This document shows positions 8,535-16,346 of a stretch of DNA of 53,563 nt, piece after piece. The number at the start of each line of letters is the position of its first letter. Position 1 is the first letter of the stretch. This stretch comes from Sphingobacteriales bacterium (GTDB taxonomy: Bacteria; Bacteroidota; Bacteroidia; Chitinophagales; Chitinophagaceae), in assembly GCA_027491165.1 (NCBI GenBank), contig JAIXWS010000088.1, positions 1-53,563 of the forward strand, read 5' to 3'. The notes beneath the pieces were generated by a model, which had not been told where the DNA came from, ran no database searches, and saw only the letters and a program-made list of their open reading frames with translations. A program made the translations under genes and the position numbers.

Positions 8535-9398
8535 ATGAAAGTATTTATAGTTGGGGCGTCTGGCCTAGTAGGTAGCAATTGTATGCTGCATTTTGCTGCA
8601 AAGGGTTGGGAAGTTAAAGGTTCTTATTTTTCCTATCCTACCCAAGGCACAGTCTTTTACAATACCCTGGAGCCCCAACACCCTGAAAACTTTGATATCA
8701 AAGCTTGGCAACCTGATGTGCTTGTCCATTGCGGAGCCTTAACGCATGTCGATTATTGCGAAGAACATGTCGATGAGAGTTATCAAAAAACCGTGCAAAG
8801 CACAATCAATATCATTAACATAGCGAAACAATGTGGCGCCAAATTGGTCTATATTTCCACAGATTATGTGTTTGACGGCAAAGAAGGTCCCTACACAGAA
8901 GAGGCAGCATTGAATCCGTTAAGCGTATATGCACGCCATAAATTAGCGGCAGAACAATTGGCTTTGGCAGAGGTATCTAACACATTAGTGTTGCGTGTTA
9001 CCAATATTTATGGCCATGAAGAACGAGGAAAAAACTTTGTTTCCCGCATTATACAACAATGCCAAGAAGGCCAAAAACTGATCTTAAAATTACCCTACGA
9101 CCAATTTGCATCGCCTACCAATGCCATGGATATTGCCCGTGCAATGTATGTATTGCTGCGTGATGCTAAGAGCGGTATTTATCATATTGGAAGTACAGAT
9201 TACATGAACCGAGTGGCACTAGCCTTAAGGGTTTTGCACTATTTCCCGAATGCAGCGTATGATTTAATACCATTATCTACAGCCGAACTTAATCAACCAG
9301 CTGCACGTCCGCTATTGGGTGGTTTTGTTACAGCGAAATTCAGCAAAGAATATCCCGATTTTCTATTCAGTAATATTGATGACTTTTTAAAGCAATAG
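8535..9398 (+). CDS. RmlD-like NAD(P)-dependent sugar-nucleotide reductase (SDR family)
   Basis: A 287-residue extended short-chain dehydrogenase. The start at 8535 puts the Rossmann motif GASGLVGS directly after the first strand, as the family requires; the longer frame from 8469 adds an unlikely 22-residue leader. The segment STDYVFDGKEGPY and the catalytic Tyr-x-x-x-Lys (YARHK) are those of dTDP-4-dehydrorhamnose reductase (RmlD), and LRVTNIYG and YHIGS also fit. No other rhamnose genes are adjacent, so the substrate is open; S-adenosylmethionine-synthetase beta-subunit-like proteins share this fold. It ends 36 bases before mutS2. Confidence 0.75.
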   Translation: MKVFIVGASGLVGSNCMLHFAAKGWEVKGSYFSYPTQGTVFYNTLEPQHPENFDIKAWQPDVLVHCGALTHVDYCEEHVDESYQKTVQSTINIINIAKQCGAKLVYISTDYVFDGKEGPYTEEAALNPLSVYARHKLAAEQLALAEVSNTLVLRVTNIYGHEERGKNFVSRIIQQCQEGQKLILKLPYDQFASPTNAMDIARAMYVLLRDAKSGIYHIGSTDYMNRVALALRVLHYFPNAAYDLIPLSTAELNQPAARPLLGGFVTAKFSKEYPDFLFSNIDDFLKQ

Positions 9399-9434
9399 GC
9401 TTTTACCTTTGCGCCGTTCCGGAAGAAATAGATT

Positions 9435-11552
9435 ATGCTGCAATTGTACCCTGCCAACGCAGGAGATTCATTAGAATTTAGTAAAGTCAAACAATTATTA
9501 TTGGAGAAATGCCGCACTGATGCGGCTAAAGAACGCGTGCGTGAACTCAAAATTAATTCACGAATAGACTTTATTGAAAAAGCTTTATTGCAAACATCCG
9601 AATACCGTTCTATTATGAGCGGTAGCGATTATTTTCCCAACGATTTCACCAAAAATGTTCAGAAGGAATTGCAGCTTTTAGCCATTAGTGGCGCCAGCCT
9701 TTCTGGTGAACAGCTAATCTCCTTAAGTAATTTAGCAACGAGTATCAAGAGCATACTCAATTGGTTTGTTAGCCACAATAAGCTATTTCCCCAGCTGCAG
9801 GCCTTGGCGGATAAAGTTCATTATTACAAAGAAGTTGCTGAAATCGTCAATGCGGTAGTTGATGAACAAGGTAATGTTAGGGACAATGCCTCTAAGGAAT
9901 TGATGAACATCAGGATGGACCTGTCTAAACAACGCAATCAATTGAGGAAGTTGTTTGAAAACATCCTGCGCAAACTGAATAAACAAGGCTATCTAGCTGA
10001 TATTTCAGAAGGATTTTTGAACGGAAGAAGAACTGTGGCTATTACAGCGGAACATAAGAGAATTGTCAAAGGAATATTGCATGGAGAAAGTGATACCCAA
10101 AAAACAGTGTTCATCGAGCCAGAAGAAACCATTGAAATCAATAATGAAATCTTCTCTCTAGAACGGGCAGAATCTCGCGAAATACACCGCATTTTATCCC
10201 AAACCACTGCCAGTCTCTCGGGCTTTCAACCCCAATTATTGAGCTACTATCACCTCTGTGGTTTGTATGATTTTATTCGTGCCAAAGCGCTGCTAGCAGC
10301 TGACATGAATGCTTTTATGCCAAGATTGAGTGCCCACCCTAGTCTTGATTTGATTAAAGCATACCACCCTATTCTTTTGCTCAATAATAAAAGAAGTAAC
10401 AAAATAATTGTTCCGACTAATATTAAGTTAAACCGCGAAGATCGAATACTCATCATTAGTGGACCCAATGCTGGCGGTAAAACAGTAACTATGAAAACGG
10501 TAGGTCTCCTGCAATTGATGCTGCAGTCAGGACTTTTAGTACCTGTAGATCCGCGATCCGAGATGGGTATATTCAAGCAAATCATGATTCATATCGGAGA
10601 CACCCAATCCATAGAACATGAATTGAGTACCTATAGTGCTCATTTGCGGGATATGAAGTACTTTATGGATTTTGCGAATGGCAAAACCTTGTTTTTTATT
10701 GATGAATTAGGTAGTGGTTCCGACCCAAATTTGGGAGGTGCTTTTGCCGAAGCTATTGTGGAAGAACTATCGCGCAAGCACGCTTTGGGTATCGTTACTA
10801 CGCATTACCTTAACCTCAAAGTGATGGCTGGAAAAGTAAATGGCATCATGAATGGCGCAATGGCTTTTGACGAAGAAAAACTGGAGCCATTATATCAATT
10901 GACTATAGGAAAACCCGGCAGTTCATACACCTTTGCTATTGCACAACGTAGTGGATTGGATGCCAAAATTATTCAGCGTGCAAAACAATTGACCGAAAGA
11001 GGGCATTTTAAATTGGATAAGATGCTCTTGCAAACAGAGCAGCAAGTCATTCAATTATCCGATAAAGAAAAGGCACTCAATAAATTACTGAAGGATAATG
11101 AAAAGCTGAAAAAAGAGTTTGAACATTTAAATGATAAAGAACGAGTCAAACAGCAGCAAGATGCTTTAAAATTACAGAATCTCATTAAGAAGGAAGAACT
11201 CGATTATCTAAGGGAAATGGAGCGTAATTTCAAGCAAATCATTATGGATTGGAAGAAGAGCGAAAACAAAACTGAGGTGATAAAGAATGCCGAATCGGTA
11301 TTGTTTAAAAAGAAACAGATCCAAAGCAACCAGAGCGCAGCGCGCAAAGCGGATAAGAATTTTGAAATAGTAGGAGGAGATGCCAAAATTGGTGATTTAA
11401 TGCGCCATAAAGCCAATCATCAAATTGGCATTTTAAACGAATTAAAGGATAAATATGCCCTAATCTTGATTGGAAAAATGCCCTTTAAGGTACTTATTGA
11501 AGAATGGGTAGTGGTGCGCAAAAAGGAAGAAGATGGGAAGAAAAAAAAGTAG
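9435..11552 (+). CDS. MutS2-type DNA-binding ATPase lacking the Smr domain
   Basis: A 705-residue protein of the MutS2 lineage. It has a clamp and lever region (residues about 1-300), Walker A GPNAGGKT at 342-349, Walker B FFIDELGSGSDP at about 420-431, and the TTHY motif of the ABC ATPase. A coiled coil (about residues 520-610) follows, then a short beta region ending in a lysine-rich tail. Typical Firmicutes MutS2 proteins run to about 780 residues and end in a Smr nuclease domain, which is absent here; the stop falls where that domain would begin. The protein could still act on branched DNA or collided ribosomes. TACCTTTG at 9404-9411 is a good -7 box, with the nearest TTG 25 bases upstream. 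Confidence 0.85.
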   Translation: MLQLYPANAGDSLEFSKVKQLLLEKCRTDAAKERVRELKINSRIDFIEKALLQTSEYRSIMSGSDYFPNDFTKNVQKELQLLAISGASLSGEQLISLSNLATSIKSILNWFVSHNKLFPQLQALADKVHYYKEVAEIVNAVVDEQGNVRDNASKELMNIRMDLSKQRNQLRKLFENILRKLNKQGYLADISEGFLNGRRTVAITAEHKRIVKGILHGESDTQKTVFIEPEETIEINNEIFSLERAESREIHRILSQTTASLSGFQPQLLSYYHLCGLYDFIRAKALLAADMNAFMPRLSAHPSLDLIKAYHPILLLNNKRSNKIIVPTNIKLNREDRILIISGPNAGGKTVTMKTVGLLQLMLQSGLLVPVDPRSEMGIFKQIMIHIGDTQSIEHELSTYSAHLRDMKYFMDFANGKTLFFIDELGSGSDPNLGGAFAEAIVEELSRKHALGIVTTHYLNLKVMAGKVNGIMNGAMAFDEEKLEPLYQLTIGKPGSSYTFAIAQRSGLDAKIIQRAKQLTERGHFKLDKMLLQTEQQVIQLSDKEKALNKLLKDNEKLKKEFEHLNDKERVKQQQDALKLQNLIKKEELDYLREMERNFKQIIMDWKKSENKTEVIKNAESVLFKKKQIQSNQSAARKADKNFEIVGGDAKIGDLMRHKANHQIGILNELKDKYALILIGKMPFKVLIEEWVVVRKKEEDGKKKK

Positions 11553-12383
11553 TTATTTCTTGAAAATTTTTTGATATAGCTCTTTCGATTTTTGATTACC
11601 AAAATAATGTTGTTCTATTCGTTCTACCCATTTTATTTGCCGAATACTATTGGTCAAAAAAACTTCATCGGCTTCAAACAACTCATGCTGGCTCAGTTTT
11701 TTTTCGATGATTTCATAGCCATTATTGCGTAGTTGCAATAGAAGCCAAGCCCGGATAGTCCCTTCTAAACAGCCTTCAGATAGTGGTGTTGTGTATATTA
11801 CATCATTCTTTATCCAAAACAAATTAGCAATTGAACTTTCAATAATTCTATCTTCTGTGTTTAAAAGGAGTGCATCGTCCCAATTATTTTCAACCATTGC
11901 CTTTTTGGCCAAAGGGATGTGGAGACTATGATTGATTTTGCAATTACTTTCTTTTATTATTGGTTTCTTAAAATCTTTTAATATCCCTAATACAAGTCCC
12001 CTTATATTCCATTCATTTAGGGATTTGTTGATTGAAATAGCTTCCATAAAATAAAAGGGCATCAGGGGTTTTTGAGCTTCGAGTGCAAAAAATTGAATTC
12101 TAATTCTGCCTACATCTTTGAGCCTATTGAGCCTTGCCAATTCATGAATTTGTGCTTCAAAAAATGAAGGAGTATAATCTTCAGGTATGATAAAACCTAA
12201 TTGAGTCAAACTTAGCCAAAGCCTTGCCCAATGATACTCTGCTTGTTCAATCGCCCCGTTTTTATATAGAATTGTTTCATACAAACCGTATCGACTACGT
12301 ACAGATTCATTGCTGCTATACATGTCCGTTTCATTGGTCGGAACTATACTTCCGTTGATATTGCTAAATAAATTTTGAGCCAC
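11553..12383 (-). CDS. Class IV aminotransferase, aminodeoxychorismate lyase-like
   Basis: A PLP enzyme of the branched-chain aminotransferase/PabC fold, 276 residues from a GTG at 12383. I chose this start because it places the family opening (NINGSIVP, then RYGLYETIL) at the usual distance; the longer frame to 12527 runs into lpxD. The PLP lysine is expected in NCKINHS. Other marks are DALLLNTEDRIIESSIANLFWI and GCLEGTIR. This pattern fits 4-amino-4-deoxychorismate lyase, which releases p-aminobenzoate for folate, but branched-chain or D-amino acid transaminases cannot be excluded. It is convergent with mutS2, whose stop abuts its own, and divergent from lpxD. Confidence 0.72.
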   Translation of the reverse strand: MAQNLFSNINGSIVPTNETDMYSSNESVRSRYGLYETILYKNGAIEQAEYHWARLWLSLTQLGFIIPEDYTPSFFEAQIHELARLNRLKDVGRIRIQFFALEAQKPLMPFYFMEAISINKSLNEWNIRGLVLGILKDFKKPIIKESNCKINHSLHIPLAKKAMVENNWDDALLLNTEDRIIESSIANLFWIKNDVIYTTPLSEGCLEGTIRAWLLLQLRNNGYEIIEKKLSQHELFEADEVFLTNSIRQIKWVERIEQHYFGNQKSKELYQKIFKK

Positions 12384-12435
12384 AAAAAAAATTATGAACT
12401 GATTGCGTGTATTTTTGTGCAAAATAGGAAACAAT

Positions 12436-13386
12436 ATGCGTTTTGAGCAAGGAATATCTGTACAATGGTTAGCCGATTTTATTGGTGCAAAACTGCTTGG
12501 CAATCGAGAACAAATTTGTACCGGCATTAATGAAATTCATAAAGTAATGCCCGGTGATATTTCTTTTGTTGATCATGAGAAGTATTATAACAAATGTCTT
12601 TTTTCACCTGCAAGTACCATTATCATCAACAAAGAAGTTGATTGCCCAGAAGGTAAAACATTACTCGTTCTTGATGATCCATTTGCAGCCTATGTCCAGA
12701 TAGCCAAACATTTTCGACCCTTTGAAGCCGCTTCCAAAATGATTAGTGATACTGCGCTGATTGGCGAAGGAACCCATCTACAGCCTAATGTTTTTATAGG
12801 TAATCACGTAAGAATTGGTAAGAATTGTTTGATTCATCCCAATGTTTCTATTTACGATCATACCATTATTGGTGATCATGTAATCATTCATTCGGGTACA
12901 GTTATTGGATCAGACGCCTTTTATTATAAACGCAGAAAAGAACGCGAAATCCAATACGATAAGATGGAATCTTGCGGTCGTGTAGTAATTGGCAATGGTG
13001 TAGAGATTGGGTCTAATTGCAGCATCACTAGGGGTGTTAGTGGGGATACCATTATTGGGGATGGCAGTAAATTGGATAATTTAGTTCACATCGCCCATGG
13101 TGTAGTTTTGGGTAGTAATTGCCTCATCGCTGCCCAGGTAGCGATTGCAGGAAAAACCATTTTGGGCGACGAGGTAACGCTATGGGGGCAAGTGGGGCTT
13201 AATAAATCCTTACTTATCGGAAAGGGTGTCGTGGTTAATGCGCAAAGTGGTGTTGGCTTTAATGTGCCCGAGGGCCAAACCGTATTTGGCACTCCTGCCC
13301 TACCCGCTAAAGAAAAAATGAAGGAACTATTTTGGACCAAGCAGATTCCTGAAATATGGGAGAGATTAAAGAAAGTAACTGAATAG
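12436..13386 (+). CDS. LpxD-family UDP-3-O-acylglucosamine N-acyltransferase
   Basis: A left-handed beta-helix acyltransferase, 316 residues from the ATG at 12436. Residues 1-95 form the LpxD N-terminal uridine-binding domain (MPGDISFVDHEKY). Residues about 100-290 are hexapeptide repeats, with the catalytic His in HIAHGVV (His221). A C-terminal helix ends the protein. LpxD adds a hydroxyacyl chain to the glucosamine amine in lipid A synthesis. Bacteroidota often carry a main lpxD beside lpxC/fabZ and lpxA plus a second paralogue; this isolated gene could be the paralogue. A TATTTTTG box at 12410-12417 is a good -7 element but lacks a visible -33 partner. Confidence 0.82.
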   Translation: MRFEQGISVQWLADFIGAKLLGNREQICTGINEIHKVMPGDISFVDHEKYYNKCLFSPASTIIINKEVDCPEGKTLLVLDDPFAAYVQIAKHFRPFEAASKMISDTALIGEGTHLQPNVFIGNHVRIGKNCLIHPNVSIYDHTIIGDHVIIHSGTVIGSDAFYYKRRKEREIQYDKMESCGRVVIGNGVEIGSNCSITRGVSGDTIIGDGSKLDNLVHIAHGVVLGSNCLIAAQVAIAGKTILGDEVTLWGQVGLNKSLLIGKGVVVNAQSGVGFNVPEGQTVFGTPALPAKEKMKELFWTKQIPEIWERLKKVTE

Positions 13387-13393
13387 AAAATGT

Positions 13394-13422
13394 AAGCCCC
13401 AGCCAAAAGCTGGGGCTTTTTT
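13394..13422 (+). terminator. Rho-independent terminator after lpxD
   Basis: Perfect 10-base GC-rich stem AAGCCCCAGC (13394-13403) and GCTGGGGCTT (13409-13418), loop CAAAA, followed by T to 13422. It lies 8 bases after the lpxD stop and insulates the phototrophy cassette from lpxD. Confidence 0.93.
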
Positions 13423-13708
13423 AATTTGATAACACAATGGACTATTTGAATTTTCCCTGTATCGTTTTATAGTATGGGCTTTATACAGATTATTGGTACT
13501 CTTTTTTAATTTTGGTTTAAAAATTTTAATATATAAAAAGGTCAATAATGTTACTTACAATATATTAATTAAGAAATTAGAATTTTATTAATTCAAGAAA
13601 AAAATCCAGGACAATAAACCCATTTTATTTGTAATTATTAAAAAAAATGCTTATTATTACATATGACTTGCTTTTGTCAAAATTCAAATAAATATAAATC
13701 GGTCTCTT
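13423..13708. other. AT-rich gene-free leader upstream of the Crp-type regulator
   Basis: A very AT-rich stretch of 286 bases with no ORF longer than about a dozen codons. It should hold the promoter and operators of the regulator. The only notable element is a TGAC (13664-13667) and GTCA (13676-13679) inverted repeat with an 8-base spacer, about 30 bases before the TTG start. No exact TAnnTTTG box is visible. Confidence 0.5.
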
Positions 13709-14287
13709 TTGGATAATTTAATTACTCATTTTAATCAATATCTGCCCCTCAATGAATTGGAGGTGGAAGCTTTGGGTATTAGGGTAATTGAAAAAACAAT
13801 CAAGCGAAGACAATTTATCCTTAATAAAGGCGACACTTGTAGGCATTATAGCTTTGTTTCATCTGGTTTATTGAGGAAGTACGCGATTGATAAAAATGGC
13901 TGTGAATTCAATATTCAGTTTGCCACCGAAAATCAATGGATACAAGACTTAGGAAGCTTCAATAACAATACGCCCAGTCAATTTTATATTGAGGCTATCG
14001 AACCCTCTATTCTATTCCAACTCGATAAAAATAGTTTGCTTTATTTATTGCAGAATTTCCCAAAATTCGATCGAAATTTTAGGGTTATCATGGAAAATAA
14101 ATTTATTAACCTAGAAAATAGGATCTTTCAAAATATCAGCTTAAGTGCTGAAGAAGGCTATAAAAAATTCTTGAACGAATATCCTGAGCTATATAACCGT
14201 CTACCAAACACCCAAATAGCCTCCTATCTTGGCATTACACCAGAATTCCTCAGCAAGGTTCGCCGAAATATCTCTCTTAAGGACTAA
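13709..14287 (+). CDS. Crp/Fnr-family transcriptional regulator
   Basis: A 192-residue regulator read from a TTG start; no ATG lies early enough to keep the first helix. Residues about 20-120 form the cyclic-nucleotide-binding-type beta roll (FILNKGDTCRHYSFVSSGLLRKYAI). A dimer helix follows, then a C-terminal helix-turn-helix (TQIASYLGITPEFLSKVRR). There is no N-terminal cysteine cluster, so it is not a classical Fnr Fe-S sensor. It lacks an obvious cAMP-binding RTA motif, as is common for the short Bacteroidota Crp-like proteins. It lies 98 bases before the rhodopsin on the same strand, so it could regulate rhodopsin and blh; that is inference from position only. Confidence 0.85.
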   Translation: MDNLITHFNQYLPLNELEVEALGIRVIEKTIKRRQFILNKGDTCRHYSFVSSGLLRKYAIDKNGCEFNIQFATENQWIQDLGSFNNNTPSQFYIEAIEPSILFQLDKNSLLYLLQNFPKFDRNFRVIMENKFINLENRIFQNISLSAEEGYKKFLNEYPELYNRLPNTQIASYLGITPEFLSKVRRNISLKD

Positions 14288-14292
14288 TTTAT

Positions 14293-14308
14293 CTTAACTT
14301 AGTTTAAG
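14293..14308. promoter_or_regulatory. Inverted repeat between the regulator and the rhodopsin gene
   Basis: CTTAA (14293-14297) and TTAAG (14304-14308) are separated by 6 bases, 6 bases after the regulator stop and about 25 bases before the proposed rhodopsin -33 box. It has the size of a Crp/Fnr-type operator, but the arms are short and AT-rich, so chance is possible. Confidence 0.25.
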
Positions 14309-14333
14309 AAAATTTATTACACTAGTTTATTCT

Positions 14334-14361
14334 TTTGTTGTTTATTTTGTTTGAATATTTG
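14334..14361 (+). promoter_or_regulatory. Candidate rhodopsin promoter
   Basis: TTTG at 14334-14337, 16 bases, then AATATTTG at 14354-14361 (7 of 8 matches to TAnnTTTG). It predicts a transcription start near 14368, 18 bases before the ATG. The spacing is one base below the usual 17-23. Confidence 0.35.
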
Positions 14362-14385
14362 TTAAACAAAAAAACTTAAAAAATT

Positions 14386-15105
14386 ATGGAAAATTTAAAA
14401 ATTGCGAGTGACAATTACGTGGCCTTTACTTTCTTTATCGGCACGATGGCTATGATGGCCGCATCGGTATTCTTTTTCTTTGAGCTAAACAACACCTCAA
14501 AAAAATGGAGAACTTCAGTTTTGGTTTCTGGATTAATCACTTTCATTGCAGCAGTGCATTACTACTACATGAGAGGGTATAATTTAGCAACTGGTGAATC
14601 ACCTACATTCTTTAGATATGTAGATTGGATTCTAACCGTGCCTTTGATGTGCGTGGAATTTTATTTAATAACCAAAAAAGCTGGTGCAAAAATTGGTTTA
14701 TTATGGAAATTAATTGCCGCTTCATTGGTAATGTTAATTACAGGTTACATTGGAGAAGTTATTGATCCAACACAAAGCGTTCTTTGGGGAGTAATCTCAG
14801 GAGCTGCTTATTTCTATATTGCATACTTAATTTGGTTTGGTGAGGTTGCAAAACTGTCACAAACAGCAGGTCCACAAGTTGCAAAAGCAACTCGTATCCT
14901 TGGTTGGTTCGTATTAGTAGGATGGGCAATCTATCCTTTAGGATACATCCTAGGAACAGAAGGTGGTTTATTCGGAATGAAATTGGTTCAAGACAAAGCT
15001 GCTGCTTTGCATTCTATGGACATTGTTTATAACATCGCTGATGCTATCAACAAAATTGGATTTGGTTTGGTTATTTATGCACTGAGCAGAAATAGCGAAG
15101 ACTAA
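14386..15105 (+). CDS. Light-driven proton-pump rhodopsin (proteorhodopsin/xanthorhodopsin type)
   Basis: A 239-residue seven-helix microbial rhodopsin. Helix C reads RYVDWILTVPLMCVEFYL: Asp80 (proton acceptor), Thr84 and Glu91 (donor) form the DTE triad of outward proton pumps. His58 matches the acceptor-pairing His of proteorhodopsin and Arg77 the conserved Arg. Lys223 in DAINKIGFG is the retinal Schiff-base lysine, with Asp219 as second counter-ion. Met88 sits at the spectral tuning position (105 in green proteorhodopsin), which predicts green absorption. Gly135 in helix E (LWGVIS) aligns by my reading with the glycine that lets xanthorhodopsin and Gloeobacter rhodopsin bind a carotenoid antenna. 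There is no cleavable signal peptide. A regulator precedes it; a terminator and then blh follow. Confidence 0.96.
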   Translation: MENLKIASDNYVAFTFFIGTMAMMAASVFFFFELNNTSKKWRTSVLVSGLITFIAAVHYYYMRGYNLATGESPTFFRYVDWILTVPLMCVEFYLITKKAGAKIGLLWKLIAASLVMLITGYIGEVIDPTQSVLWGVISGAAYFYIAYLIWFGEVAKLSQTAGPQVAKATRILGWFVLVGWAIYPLGYILGTEGGLFGMKLVQDKAAALHSMDIVYNIADAINKIGFGLVIYALSRNSED

Positions 15106-15127
15106 TCTTTCTGATAATTATATGTAG

Positions 15128-15172
15128 AATAAGGAGGCTTCAAAAATAGATTGAATGCCTCCTTATTTTTTT
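15128..15172 (+). terminator. Terminator between rhodopsin and blh
   Basis: An 11-base perfect stem AATAAGGAGGC (15128-15138) and GCCTCCTTATT (15157-15167), extendable inward by TTCA/TGAA across a one-base bulge, followed by seven T at 15166-15172. It lies 22 bases after the rhodopsin stop and 19 bases before the blh start, so blh is reached only by read-through or a promoter of its own. Confidence 0.85.
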
Positions 15173-15190
15173 GCCTTTTCCTAAGGCCAA

Positions 15191-16174
15191 TTGAAAGTAA
15201 ATCATAATGATGAGTCCATAAAGGAAACTTCCTCAATCATTGAGCGCATAGAAAAAAATTACCTAAGGAAAATCACTTCAAGATTCAGAAAATACATGGG
15301 GCGGTATAGATACATCATTTCAACAGCATTAATCATACTATACGCAATAGTATCCCTCTACAGTAATACCATTGCACAATATTACAGCTATAGTATAGTT
15401 TTAGCAGGGCTTTTTGTGGTGGGTATACCTCATGGCGCTGTGGATCACTTGCTCATTGCAAACAAGAAAAATGTTTTGGTAGCATTTATTTTGAAGTATT
15501 TGCTAATCATTTTAGCTTATTTTATCCTTTGGTTAAGCTATCCAATGGTTGCCTTGGTCATCTTTATAGCTTACTCAGCATTTCATTTTGGTGAATCAGA
15601 GCTGGAAGAACTTGGAATAAAAAACACTTCTGTGAAAATTTATGGTAAGGCTTTTCTTATGGGCTTATCCATACTGATGTTCATAATCTGTATGCACTTC
15701 AATGAATCAATTCAGCTCCTGTCGAAAATTAGTGGTCTAGACTCACTTTTATCCTTAAAAGAGATTAGTCCTTACCAATTGTATATAATACCAAGCTTAG
15801 CCTTTCTGTACATCCTATTTCAAGCCGTTTTTCAAAAACATTACTCCCTTCTAGCCGTTTTAATGCTCTTGATAATTGGTATTTTCGTTCCACTCTTATT
15901 ATCCTTTGCCCTATATTTCATTTGTCAACATAGTTACAATGCATGGAAGCATGTACAAAAACAGCTGGATATTCCGCATTTTGCTTTATACAAGAAGACC
16001 ATACCTTATACAATAGGTGCTTTATTTATCTTCTTGATTATCTTAGTTTTTGTCAATATCAACTCAAGCTATTTACAGCTTATGTCAACAAACTTCTTTA
16101 TATTTCTAGCTTGTATTAGTTTGCCTCATTTCCTGCTGATGCATGTATTCTACAAAAGCGGTTTTCAACACTAA
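15191..16174 (+). CDS. blh: Brp/Blh-family beta-carotene 15,15'-dioxygenase
   Basis: A 327-residue integral membrane protein of the Brp/Blh family, which cleaves beta-carotene into two retinals for microbial rhodopsins. Iron-binding histidines of the family are visible: His81 and His86 (GIPHGAVDH), His132 (FHFGESE), His247 and His254 (ICQHSYNAWKH), and His313 and His318 (SLPHFLLMH). About eight hydrophobic helices span residues 40-320. The frame begins at a TTG (15191); the first ATG (15296, Met36) would still keep every helix, so the start is uncertain. It is the only carotenoid-processing gene here; phytoene synthase, desaturase and cyclase genes must lie elsewhere. Confidence 0.92.
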   Translation: MKVNHNDESIKETSSIIERIEKNYLRKITSRFRKYMGRYRYIISTALIILYAIVSLYSNTIAQYYSYSIVLAGLFVVGIPHGAVDHLLIANKKNVLVAFILKYLLIILAYFILWLSYPMVALVIFIAYSAFHFGESELEELGIKNTSVKIYGKAFLMGLSILMFIICMHFNESIQLLSKISGLDSLLSLKEISPYQLYIIPSLAFLYILFQAVFQKHYSLLAVLMLLIIGIFVPLLLSFALYFICQHSYNAWKHVQKQLDIPHFALYKKTIPYTIGALFIFLIILVFVNINSSYLQLMSTNFFIFLACISLPHFLLMHVFYKSGFQH

Positions 16175-16233
16175 ATTTTACACCAATCCCATTACCTTCT
16201 TTAAAGAGATCGTCATCAAAAATTAATGATGGC

Positions 16234-16268
16234 AAAAAAAAGGAATAGCCATAATGAATGCTATTCCT
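16234..16268 (-). terminator. Terminator of the cyclophilin gene (minus strand)
   Basis: Stem AGGAATAGC (16241-16249) and GCTATTCCT (16260-16268); read on the minus strand it runs into eight T (A run at 16234-16241). It lies about 80 bases after the cyclophilin stop. A second small hairpin (AGGCTT/AAGCCT, 16289-16304) lies nearer the stop without a proper T run. Confidence 0.65.
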
Positions 16269-16346
16269 AAATAACCCTTGACTCAACTAGGCTTTTATAA
16301 GCCTTATGGATTTTTTCAATGATATTTATATTGAAGTAAATCTGGT

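Noticed and set aside
12403-12435. Upstream start of LpxD at 12403
   Set aside because: It would extend through the putative -7 box TATTTTTG; the ATG at 12436 matches the family N-terminus.
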